Assembly: GCA_031266095.1 (NCBI GenBank)
Contig: JAISBR010000003.1
Span: forward strand, 1-6,874
Direction of reading: 5' to 3'
Length of the DNA stretch: 6,874 bases
DNA from: Treponema sp.
GTDB lineage: Bacteria > Spirochaetota > Spirochaetia > Treponematales > Breznakiellaceae
Of this stretch, positions 1-5,045 are shown one piece after another. The translations under genes and the position numbers were made by a program. The notes below the pieces were generated by a model. The model saw nothing but the letters and a program-made list of their open reading frames with translations, was not told the origin of the DNA and made no database searches. Numbering within the stretch: the stretch's first letter is position 1; every line of letters begins with the position of its first letter.

Positions 1-260
1 TACGCCCGTTTAAGGTTATAGTCCGGAAATTTCTCCCACAGGCGGGCGGCTATGAGCGTTTCGATCAATTCTCCCAGGGACCGGTTTAAACCGCCGACAT
101 TGGCGGTTACCCGTTCAACCGTTTTCTTTAGGGCTTCCATTTCTCTGGCATTGTTCTCTATCAGCCGGGCGGTTTCCTCCTGTTTTTTTCCGAGTTCCCT
201 CATGCCCGCCATAAATTCCTCAAAAAAAAGGCCCGGATCCATAGTTTGTGCTGTCGCCAT
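1..260 (-). CDS. Coiled-coil protein, N-terminal part (runs off left edge)
   Basis: The minus strand is open from an ATG at 260 to the window edge, giving the first 86 residues with no stop. The product starts MATAQTMDPGLFFEEF and has a charged helical stretch at about residues 18-55, rich in E, K, R and A with hydrophobic spacing that suits a coiled coil. It then reads SLGELIETLIAARLWEKFP at about 61-79. From memory, spirochaete genomes carry many proteins with this order, a short coiled coil, a GELIE segment, then a PD-(D/E)XK nuclease-like domain. That C-terminal domain lies outside the window, so the nuclease link is inference. The start is supported by GGGAG at 266-270 (minus), 5 nt before the ATG, and by a good promoter just upstream. 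No signal peptide or membrane segment is seen. It diverges from the phosphatase gene at 394. The reading frame is solid; the family is uncertain. Confidence 0.75.
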   Translation of the reverse strand, partial: MATAQTMDPGLFFEEFMAGMRELGKKQEETARLIENNAREMEALKKTVERVTANVGGLNRSLGELIETLIAARLWEKFPDYNLKRA

Positions 261-277
261 ACTAACTCCCTGCCCTG

Positions 278-306
278 ACTATAGGTTATTTTCGGTCTCC
301 TGTAAA
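278..306 (-). promoter_or_regulatory. Sigma70-type promoter for the left-edge coiled-coil gene
   Basis: On the minus strand TTTACA (306-301) and TATAGT (283-278) are separated by exactly 17 nt, close to the TTGACA-N17-TATAAT consensus. A start near 271 would give a leader of about 11 nt containing the GGGAG ribosome site before the ATG at 260. Predicted from sequence only. Confidence 0.6.
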
Positions 307-329
307 GCTTGACAGCTTGTAGACAACCC

Positions 330-359
330 ACAGGCGCCCGGTACCAATGGGCGCCCTGT
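330..359. repeat. GC-rich imperfect inverted repeat between divergent genes
   Basis: The arms ACAGGCGCCC (330-339) and GGGCGCCCTGT (349-359) are inverted copies differing by one extra base, around a 9-nt centre with a GGTACC palindrome. As RNA or cruciform it would be a strong stem of about 10 bp. It lies between the two divergent genes, upstream of the phosphatase start and outside the predicted leader of the left gene. It has T-rich sequence on its plus-strand 3' side, but no plus-strand gene ends just before it within the window. It could be a regulator binding site or a remnant terminator; the role is unknown. Confidence 0.5.
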
Positions 360-381
360 ATATTTATCTTACCGGTTCCGC

Positions 382-387
382 TATACT
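382..387 (+). promoter_or_regulatory. -10 box directly before the phosphatase start (leaderless start predicted)
   Basis: TATACT lies exactly 6 nt upstream of the ATG at 394, so a typical start of transcription would fall on the A of the ATG. No Shine-Dalgarno sequence is present in the preceding 20 nt. The matching -35 is poor: the hexamer 17 nt upstream is TATATT. The same TATACT-N6-start layout is seen at rsmE. Confidence 0.45.
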
Positions 388-393
388 GCCGGT

Positions 394-1245
394 ATGCAAA
401 AACAATGTAATCCTGACACGATAAAAGCCCTGGCCCTGGACCTTGACGGTACCGCCCTTATGCCCGATAACACGCTGGGTGAACGGACGCTTACCTGCCT
501 CGGAAAGCTGCGGGCCGGAGGCATCCAGGTGATTCTCTGTACCGGCAGGGCTATTGAGGGGGCGGAGCCGTTCCGCGCCGCTATCGGCGCCGAGGGGCCG
601 ATGGTGTTCTTTAACGGTGCCGAAGTGGTTGATATGCCCTCGGGCGCCGTTATCAGCGCCGATTTGCTGGACCTTGACGTGGTTAATTTCGGCATCGACC
701 TGGCCCGGAGCATGGGCGTTCATTATCAGGTGTATCTTCCCGCCGGCGTGGACGGGAACCGGTGGGAAGCGCTGGTGATTGACCGGGTAAGGCCTGAATC
801 GGAGATGTACCGCGTCCATACGGGCATAATACCGGTGGTGCGGGATCTCAAGGCGGTAACCGCCGCGCCGGGGCTGCGGGGCTGCGTCAAAGTCATGTTC
901 ATTACCGAACCTGCCCGGCATGACGAGATACGGCGCAAAGCGCGGGAGCGTTTTGGCGACAGCATCTATATTGCCCGGACGTTTCCCACGTTTCTGGAGA
1001 TTATGAACGCCGGGGTTTCCAAGGGAGCGGGGCTTAAAACCGCCATGCGGCATCGGGGCCTCAAGGCCGAGGAGGTCATTGCCCTGGGGGACGAGGAAAG
1101 CGACCTCCTCATGTTCAATGTAGCGGGCTTTTCCGCCGCGCCGGCCAACGCCGGGGAAAAAGTGCGGGAGGCAGCCGACTGGGTCTTCGCCTCCAACGCG
1201 GAGGAAGGTATAGCGGCCTTTCTGGAGGGGCTGTTTGGCCTGTAG
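394..1245 (+). CDS. Cof-type HAD-superfamily phosphatase (HAD-IIB)
   Basis: A 283-residue protein, a usual length for Cof/YbiV-type HAD hydrolases, which remove phosphate from small substrates such as sugar phosphates, FMN or PLP in the cytoplasm. All four HAD motifs are visible: motif I DLDGT at residues 16-20 (nucleophile D16, acid/base D18), motif II TGR at 50-52, motif III lysine K210 in GVSKG, and motif IV GDEESD at 232-237 (D233 and D237 for Mg2+). Motif IV usually reads GDxxND, so serine replaces the asparagine. The middle (about 85-190) is the expected C2-type cap, which sets the substrate, so the substrate cannot be read from sequence. ATG 394 is the only sensible start: it sits just before the first beta strand and no in-frame ATG, GTG or TTG lies close upstream. 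It has no ribosome site and a TATACT box 6 nt upstream. It is convergent with rsmE. Confidence 0.93.
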   Translation: MQKQCNPDTIKALALDLDGTALMPDNTLGERTLTCLGKLRAGGIQVILCTGRAIEGAEPFRAAIGAEGPMVFFNGAEVVDMPSGAVISADLLDLDVVNFGIDLARSMGVHYQVYLPAGVDGNRWEALVIDRVRPESEMYRVHTGIIPVVRDLKAVTAAPGLRGCVKVMFITEPARHDEIRRKARERFGDSIYIARTFPTFLEIMNAGVSKGAGLKTAMRHRGLKAEEVIALGDEESDLLMFNVAGFSAAPANAGEKVREAADWVFASNAEEGIAAFLEGLFGL

Positions 1246-1272
1246 GAGCCTCGTTGCACTTGGAGGTTTTAA
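1246..1272 (+). terminator. Possible terminator after the phosphatase gene
   Basis: Immediately after the TAG stop, GAGCCTC (1246-1252) can pair with GAGGTTT (1263-1269) across a 10-nt loop. Four pairs are strong, the rest A-T or G-U, and T residues follow. The stem is weak for an intrinsic terminator and the T run overlaps it, so the call is tentative. The same stretch may belong to a dispersed intergenic repeat. Confidence 0.3.
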
Positions 1273-1283
1273 ACGCGAAGCGC

Positions 1284-1302
1284 AACAAACTGCCAGCGGC
1301 AG
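1284..1302 (-). terminator. Probable rsmE intrinsic terminator
   Basis: Read on the minus strand, CTGCC (1302-1298), loop GCT, GGCAG (1294-1290) forms a perfect 5-bp stem extendable by two G-U pairs, followed by TTTGTT (1289-1284). It lies 33 nt after the rsmE stop. A second tight hairpin, CCCGC-GTT-GCGGG at 1321-1333, sits directly after the rsmE stop, so this GC-rich gap is heavily structured. Confidence 0.45.
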
Positions 1303-1334
1303 CCGCCTGCGGCCGCCCGGCCCGCGTTGCGGGG

Positions 1335-2078
1335 TCAGTCAAGTTCACCGGTCTTTTCCATAGTCAGTATTGCCGCCGCCACGCAGGCGGTTTCCGTCCG
1401 CAAAGCCCGGCTTCCCATGGACAGGCGTAAAAAGCCCGCCGCTTCCAGCAGGTCCCGTTCACGATCGGACCAGCCTCGTTCCGCGCCGATGGCCAGCACT
1501 ACCGGCCTGCTCGTGGGGCTGAGCCGGGACAGGGCCCCTTCGGGTCGTACGTTGTCCGCGGCGATGAGCAGGGGGATGGGGCGGGCAGGGGGCTTGTCCC
1601 AGGGGCGTTCCCGAAGCCAGTCCTCAAGGCGGGGAAAGGCCAACAGCGCCGGGATAGTGGTGTCCCGTGACTGTACGGCGCCCTCAATGAGGGCCGCCCG
1701 CGCGCCGCCGTCGTGCAGGAGTTTGGTATCCCGGTAGCTCTTTTCGCCCAATTCGGCCCCTACCAGATCGATTGCCCCCAGCCCCAGGTTGGAAAGGTCC
1801 CTGAGCAGGCGGCGCAGCTGGATGGGCCGGGGAAAACCGACGGCAAGGCGGATAGGCAGCCGGGGCGGCGGGCTTTCATGCACCTGCAGGGAAACTTGAA
1901 TAGAGCCATCCAGGTTGATTTTTTCGATCCGGCCGCTGCCCCGTTGTCCGTCGAGAATCCCCGCCTCAAAGGAGTCTCCTGCCTTTTTATGGAGTGTCTT
2001 GAGGAGGTGAATAGTCCGCTCATCCCGCCGGGACAGGGCCTTGCCCAGTTCATAAGGTTCGAAAAGAATCAGGTTCAC
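1335..2078 (-). CDS. rsmE: 16S rRNA m3U1498 methyltransferase RsmE
   Basis: A 247-residue SPOUT-class methyltransferase; the family makes N3-methyluridine at position 1498 of 16S rRNA in the 30S subunit, using S-adenosylmethionine. The N-terminal third (MNLILFE, then IHLLKTLHKKAGD and ILDGQRGSG) matches the PUA-like RNA-binding domain with its HL..L...GD pattern. The C-terminal half holds the knotted SAM site: LAIGAERGWS at about 195-204 and LSMGSRALRTETA at 219-231, where the usual forms are IGPEGGxS and LGxRxLRTETA. The middle EQSxR motif appears as GAVQSRDT. These variants look like a lineage form, since the knot residues RTETA are intact. The start is GTG at 2078, chosen because it gives the family's exact MNLILFE beginning. 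No ribosome site precedes it; a TATACT box lies 6 nt upstream. It diverges from the nucleoside hydrolase gene with a 77-nt gap. Confidence 0.93.
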   Translation of the reverse strand: MNLILFEPYELGKALSRRDERTIHLLKTLHKKAGDSFEAGILDGQRGSGRIEKINLDGSIQVSLQVHESPPPRLPIRLAVGFPRPIQLRRLLRDLSNLGLGAIDLVGAELGEKSYRDTKLLHDGGARAALIEGAVQSRDTTIPALLAFPRLEDWLRERPWDKPPARPIPLLIAADNVRPEGALSRLSPTSRPVVLAIGAERGWSDRERDLLEAAGFLRLSMGSRALRTETACVAAAILTMEKTGELD

Positions 2079-2084
2079 CGGGAA

Positions 2085-2114
2085 AGTATAGCATAAAATG
2101 CGATACTGTGTGAA
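2085..2114 (-). promoter_or_regulatory. rsmE promoter with leaderless geometry
   Basis: On the minus strand TTCACA (2114-2109) and TATACT (2090-2085) are 18 nt apart, each one or two bases from the sigma70 consensus. The -10 box ends 6 nt before the GTG start codon, placing transcription start on or next to the first base of the gene. There is no purine-rich ribosome site. Confidence 0.6.
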
Positions 2115-2155
2115 AATAGCATCATGGTAATTGAGCGGGAAGGAGCGCCTGCGTT

Positions 2156-3082
2156 ATGAAAAAAATCCCCGTGATTTTTGACTGTGATCCCGGCCACGAT
2201 GACGCTCTTGCCCTCATCATGGCCTTTGCCTCCCCAAAGTTAGACATTAAAGCGGTTACGGTCTGTGCCGGCAACGCGGCGCTGGACAAGACCCTCGTTA
2301 ACGCCAAGAAATTACTCAGATTCCTGGGGCAGGGCGTCCCGCTGGCGGCGGGAGCGGCCGGCCCTCTGCTGCGGGCCCCGGTCTATGCGCCTGCTATCCA
2401 CGGCGAAAGCGGACTTGACGGCGTTACGCTGCCGCCGCCGGACTATCCTGAGGAGTCGGTGAACGCCGCGGAATTGCAGCGCCGGATAATCATGCAGAGT
2501 CCCGAACCGGTTACGCTCATCGCCACCGGTCCCCTTACGAACATCGCAATCCTCTTCAGCGCCTCTCCGGAAGTGAAACGGAACATCGCCCAAATTTCCT
2601 TCATGGGCGGAAGTACCGGCCCGGGTAACTGGACCGCCGCCGCGGAATTCAACTTTTACGCCGACCCTGAGGCGGCGGATATAGTGCTGTCATCGCGGCT
2701 GCCCCTGTTGATGTCGGGTCTCAATGTTACTCAAAAGGCCCTCATTATGAAGGATGAAATTGAAGCCCTCCGAAGCCTTGGCGGAAAGATGCCGGTGCTG
2801 GCCGCCGGGCTTCTGGATTTTTACCTGGACAGTTATCTGAAACGGGGCTTCCCCGGCGCCGCCCTGCACGATCCCTGCGCGGTTGCCTGTCTCACCAACC
2901 CCGAACTGTTTAACTCCCGTCTCTATCATGTGGCCGTGGAGACCCAGGGAAAGTACACCGCCGGGATGAGCGTTGTGGATCTCCGGTCCTGGTCGGCGGT
3001 ACAGCCCAACGTGACGGTTAACATAGATGTGGACCGGAAGGGATTCATCAAACTGCTGATGGATGCTGCGGGAAATTATTAA
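2156..3082 (+). CDS. Inosine/uridine-preferring-family nucleoside hydrolase
   Basis: A 308-residue protein of the IUNH family, cytoplasmic enzymes that split ribonucleosides into free base and ribose for salvage. The family length is about 310, so it is complete. The calcium/ribose site DCDPGHDDA is at residues 9-17 (D9, D11, D15, D16). HGESGLDG follows at 82-89, TGPLTN at 124-129, MGG at 150-152, EFNFYADPEAA at 164-174 and the catalytic HDP at 238-240 (H238, D239). The late ETQGKYTAGMSVVD segment (262-275) is also typical. The His in HDP and overall look resemble RihA/RihB pyrimidine-type hydrolases, but base preference cannot be fixed from sequence. AAGGAG at 2140-2145, 10 nt before the ATG, is a good ribosome site, in contrast to the divergent rsmE. 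A plus-strand promoter must overlap the rsmE promoter; TAAAAT at 2094-2099 is a weak -10 candidate. It heads a two-gene operon with the flavoprotein gene. Confidence 0.94.
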   Translation: MKKIPVIFDCDPGHDDALALIMAFASPKLDIKAVTVCAGNAALDKTLVNAKKLLRFLGQGVPLAAGAAGPLLRAPVYAPAIHGESGLDGVTLPPPDYPEESVNAAELQRRIIMQSPEPVTLIATGPLTNIAILFSASPEVKRNIAQISFMGGSTGPGNWTAAAEFNFYADPEAADIVLSSRLPLLMSGLNVTQKALIMKDEIEALRSLGGKMPVLAAGLLDFYLDSYLKRGFPGAALHDPCAVACLTNPELFNSRLYHVAVETQGKYTAGMSVVDLRSWSAVQPNVTVNIDVDRKGFIKLLMDAAGNY

Positions 3083-3091
3083 GGAGGTTCT

Positions 3092-3580
3092 ATGCGCCGC
3101 AAAGATCGGGAAATCACCGAAACAAGCGAGATACTCGCCCTTATCGATCAATGCAAGGTATGCAGGCTTGGTTTGTCGGAAAACGATCGGCCCTACGTCA
3201 TCCCCTTGAACTTTGGCTACTCGTTTACGGGTAACGTCCTCACTTTGTTTTTTCACGGTGCCTATGAGGGGAAAAAAATAGATATACTGAAAAAGAACAA
3301 CCATGCGTGTTTTGAAATCGACTGTGAGCACGAACTGCTGACGGCTGAGACAGCCTGCGGTCACAGTTTCGCTTTTGCCAGCGTCATAGGTTTTGGGACC
3401 ATTGAGTTTATCAGCATCGCCGGGGAAAAAACACGCGCCCTGAACATCTTGATGAAGCATCAGACCGGAAAAGACATAGACTACAATTACAGTGAAGCGG
3501 AACTAAACGCCGTATGCGTGTATAAGATGACCGTGGAGGAATGTACCGGAAAACGAAACAGGAAGCGGAAACCGGAGTAA
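3092..3580 (+). CDS. Pyridoxamine-5'-phosphate-oxidase-like FMN-binding split-barrel protein (NimA-like)
   Basis: A 162-residue protein with the pattern of the small flavoproteins often annotated as pyridoxamine 5'-phosphate oxidase-related or NimA-like. The visible landmarks are MRRKDREI at the start, CRLGLSENDRPYVIPLNFGY at 24-43 (first barrel strands), LFFHGAYEGKKID at 52-64 (phosphate-binding segment of the flavin site), and CFEID at 73-77. It ends VYKMTVEECTGK at 143-154. Family members bind FMN; some reduce nitroimidazoles, many have no known substrate, so the reaction here is not assigned. The last residues (KRNRKRKPE) form a basic tail. An ideal AAGGAGG at 3081-3087 overlaps the TAA of the nucleoside hydrolase, and the 9-nt gap shows co-transcription. 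It is convergent with thyA. Confidence 0.88.
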   Translation: MRRKDREITETSEILALIDQCKVCRLGLSENDRPYVIPLNFGYSFTGNVLTLFFHGAYEGKKIDILKKNNHACFEIDCEHELLTAETACGHSFAFASVIGFGTIEFISIAGEKTRALNILMKHQTGKDIDYNYSEAELNAVCVYKMTVEECTGKRNRKRKPE

Positions 3581-3598
3581 ATCGGGGTGTTTACCGGT
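3571..3598. terminator. Hairpin at the end of the flavoprotein gene, possible terminator
   Basis: ACCGG (3571-3575) pairs with CCGGT (3594-3598), and TAAA (3578-3581) with TTTA (3590-3593), giving a 9-bp stem with a 2-nt bulge and an 8-nt loop. It includes the stop codon of the flavoprotein gene. No clear T run follows on either strand, so it is a weak candidate for a shared terminator of the convergent operon and thyA. Confidence 0.25.
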
Positions 3599-3645
3599 CT
3601 TGCCCGGGGAGTGATCCTTATTTCTTGCGCGGCAGGTTCCCGGCC

Positions 3646-4512
3646 CTACACGGCGATCTCGAACTTGATCGTCGGATGGGGATCATAACCCTCAATGATC
3701 GTGTCCGCGTAACGCCAGTCGAAAACAGAGGAAAACTTTTCGGTCCTGATTTTCGGCAGAGGCCGGAGGGAACGGCCAAGCTGCTCCCGAATAGCATCGA
3801 TATGGTTCACGTAAAGGTGGGTATCTCCCAAAAAACCGACGAGCCTGCCTTCGCCAAAGCCGGACTCTTTCGCGAGGAGGTGCAGCAGGCAGCCATAGCT
3901 GGCAATGTTAAAGGGCAGTCCCAGGGCCACATCCACCGAGCGCTGGTTCCAGAGCAGGTTCAGCCTGCCATCAATCACCGTAACCTGGAAAGCGTAGTGG
4001 CAGGGAGGCAGGGCCATGCGGGGAATATCCAGGGGATTCCAGGCGCTCACGAGTATACGCCGGCTGTCAGGATCTTTTTTCAGGGTTTCCACCAGCAGCC
4101 GCAGCTGGTCAACTCCGGCGCCCCCGGGGGCGTCATTATACGAAATATAGCGGGCGCCGAAGTTACGCCACTGCCAGCCGTAAATAGGCCCCAGTTCCCG
4201 CTCTGCCATCATCAGTGCCTTTGTTTGCTCATCGTTGCCGTAAGGGACCGCGTCAGCGCCGCACCACTCGTCCCAGATGTGATTGTTTTGTTCCCGCAGC
4301 CATTCCTTATCGGTAATACCGCGGATGAAAAATTCAAGCTCCGAAGCGACCAGCCGGAAGGGAACCCTCTTGGTACTTAAAAGGGGGAAACCCTCAGCCA
4401 TATCGTGCTCAAACATGGCCCCCGCAATAGCCAGGGCGTCAACACCGGTCCGGTTCTGTTTACGGAAACCCCGGTCAAGAATTTTTTGTACAATATCAAG
4501 ATAAGCTTTCAT
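3646..4512 (-). CDS. thyA: Thymidylate synthase ThyA
   Basis: A 288-residue folate-dependent thymidylate synthase, which makes dTMP from dUMP with 5,10-methylenetetrahydrofolate in the cytoplasm. Active-site residues are all present: R21 (NRTG), W80 in HIWDEW, Y111 in GPIYG, R151-R152, catalytic C171 in LPPCH, R191 and D194 in NQRSVD, N202 in LPFN, H232 and Y234 in DTHLYVNH. Against the 264-residue E. coli enzyme, the numbering shifts by 17 between W80 and Y111 and by 8 more before C171, so two insertions account for the extra length. The second (YNDAPGGAGVDQL, about 125-137) resembles the GQGVDQL loop of longer ThyA proteins, including eukaryotic ones. Start ATG 4512 fits the family's N-terminus (MKAYLDIV). 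There is no clear ribosome site; a possible -10 box lies 8 nt upstream. It stands alone and is convergent with the nucleoside hydrolase operon. Confidence 0.97.
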   Translation of the reverse strand: MKAYLDIVQKILDRGFRKQNRTGVDALAIAGAMFEHDMAEGFPLLSTKRVPFRLVASELEFFIRGITDKEWLREQNNHIWDEWCGADAVPYGNDEQTKALMMAERELGPIYGWQWRNFGARYISYNDAPGGAGVDQLRLLVETLKKDPDSRRILVSAWNPLDIPRMALPPCHYAFQVTVIDGRLNLLWNQRSVDVALGLPFNIASYGCLLHLLAKESGFGEGRLVGFLGDTHLYVNHIDAIREQLGRSLRPLPKIRTEKFSSVFDWRYADTIIEGYDPHPTIKFEIAV

Positions 4513-4520
4513 ATAACCAT

Positions 4521-4550
4521 AGTTTACAATAAGCAGGGGATAAGGGACAA
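4521..4550 (-). promoter_or_regulatory. Possible thyA promoter
   Basis: On the minus strand TTGTCC (4550-4545) and TAAACT (4526-4521) are 18 nt apart. The -10 candidate ends 8 nt before the ATG at 4512, so the transcript would have a leader of about 0-2 nt, and no Shine-Dalgarno sequence is seen. Both boxes are only moderate matches. Confidence 0.35.
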
Positions 4551-4627
4551 GGCGCAGAGAAACGGTATTTTGTTTTCAATAGAGCCTGTATTTTGCGAGA
4601 CTTGAGCTGTTTTTATGCCAAATAGCG

Positions 4628-4772
4628 GTCAATTATGTTTATTGGGAGTACTTTTCTCTGTAGTTGAAAATTAACATGAAAATTTAAATATACGAAAATA
4701 TGTTGTATTCTTTAAAATGGTAGCCGCATAATTATTATAACAAGTTGTACGCTCATAATCATCAAAACTAAA
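4628..4772. repeat. 145-bp tandem element, copy A
   Basis: Begins GTCAATTATG and runs head-to-tail into copy B. In the first 50 aligned positions 42 are identical to copy B without gaps; the middle is more diverged and A/T-rich; the end shares GCATAATTAT (4726-4735), AACAAGTT (4739-4746) and a final TCATC with B. A possible stem, AACAT (4673-4677) with ATGTT (4700-4704), is kept in B with a G-U pair. No gene product is recognised. Confidence 0.8.
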
Positions 4773-4920
4773 GTCAATTATGTGTATACGGAGTACTTTT
4801 CACTGCAGCTGAAACTCAACATATAAAAAATTAAAATACACAAAAATACTGTGTGTTATTTATAATGTTAGTTGCATAATTATGCCTGTAACAAGTTATG
4901 TGCTTATTGTCATCTGAATT
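4773..4920. repeat. 145-bp tandem element, copy B
   Basis: Second copy, about 148 nt, starting GTCAATTATG and ending about 4920, just before the lipoprotein promoter. Shared blocks are GGAGTACTTTTC near the start, GCATAATTAT (4874-4883), AACAAGTT (4890-4897) and TCATC. Its GCATAATTATGC (4874-4885) is a perfect 12-bp palindrome; copy A lacks the last two bases of it. The right boundary is approximate. Confidence 0.8.
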
Positions 4921-4921
4921 A

Positions 4922-4949
4922 TTGAATAATAAAAATTTTGCACTATAAT
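4922..4949 (+). promoter_or_regulatory. Sigma70-type promoter for the lipoprotein gene
   Basis: TTGAAT (4922-4927), a 16-nt spacer and a perfect TATAAT (4944-4949). Transcription would begin near 4956, leaving a leader of about 90 nt before the ATG at 5046. It lies right after repeat copy B. Confidence 0.6.
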
Positions 4950-4955
4950 TTTAAG

Positions 4956-4979
4956 TGATAGGGCATGCCAATTCTATCA
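4956..4979 (+). other. Hairpin at the predicted 5' end of the lipoprotein mRNA
   Basis: TGATAG (4956-4961) pairs with CTATCA (4974-4979). The 12-nt loop contains the self-complementary octamer GGCATGCC (4962-4969), which could pair between two molecules or be a DNA operator. It starts at the predicted transcription start, a position where hairpins often protect mRNA from decay. Confidence 0.45.
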
Positions 4980-5000
4980 TAATGCGCGACGCGATGCCGC

Positions 5001-5022
5001 ATGTTCCTCGCATGAGGAGCAT
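5001..5022 (+). other. Strong leader hairpin just before the lipoprotein ribosome site
   Basis: ATGTTCCTC (5001-5009) and GAGGAGCAT (5014-5022) form a 9-bp stem with one G-U pair and a GCAT loop. The 3' arm contains GAGGAG, a Shine-Dalgarno-like sequence locked in the stem. The true site AGGAG (5032-5036) follows 9 nt later and could compete for the same CCTC arm, so a translation switch is possible but unproven. Confidence 0.5.
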
Positions 5023-5045
5023 AAACTATACAGGAGTTAAAAAAA

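Larger units (their letters stand above)
4513..5045. other. AT-rich intergenic region between thyA and the lipoprotein gene
   Basis: 533 nt without a credible protein gene on either strand, and far richer in A+T than its flanks. Contents: 4513-4550, possible thyA promoter; 4551-4627, nothing recognised; 4628-4920, two diverged tandem copies of a roughly 145-bp element; 4922-4949, promoter toward the lipoprotein; 4956-5022, two hairpins in its predicted leader; 5032-5036, AGGAG ribosome site. No tRNA-like or known riboswitch pattern was recognised. Confidence 0.8.

Noticed and set aside
52..312. Open plus-strand frame of 86 codons at the left end
   Set aside because: It is antisense to the coiled-coil gene, covers that gene's promoter, and has no ribosome site or recognisable protein pattern.
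309..314. Perfect TTGACA as a -35 box for the phosphatase gene
   Set aside because: No -10-like hexamer lies 16-18 nt downstream; TATACT at 382 and TATATT at 359 are far too distant.
2690..3460. 256-codon minus-strand frame over the nucleoside hydrolase and flavoprotein genes
   Set aside because: It is the shadow of two well-recognised plus-strand genes with proper ribosome sites.
3541..4380. 279-codon plus-strand frame over the thyA region
   Set aside because: It overlaps the end of the flavoprotein gene and lies antisense to thyA, whose active-site residues are all intact.
4628..4920. CRISPR array
   Set aside because: There are only two copies, they are 145 bp long and diverged, directly abutting, with no short repeat and unique spacer pattern and no cas genes nearby.
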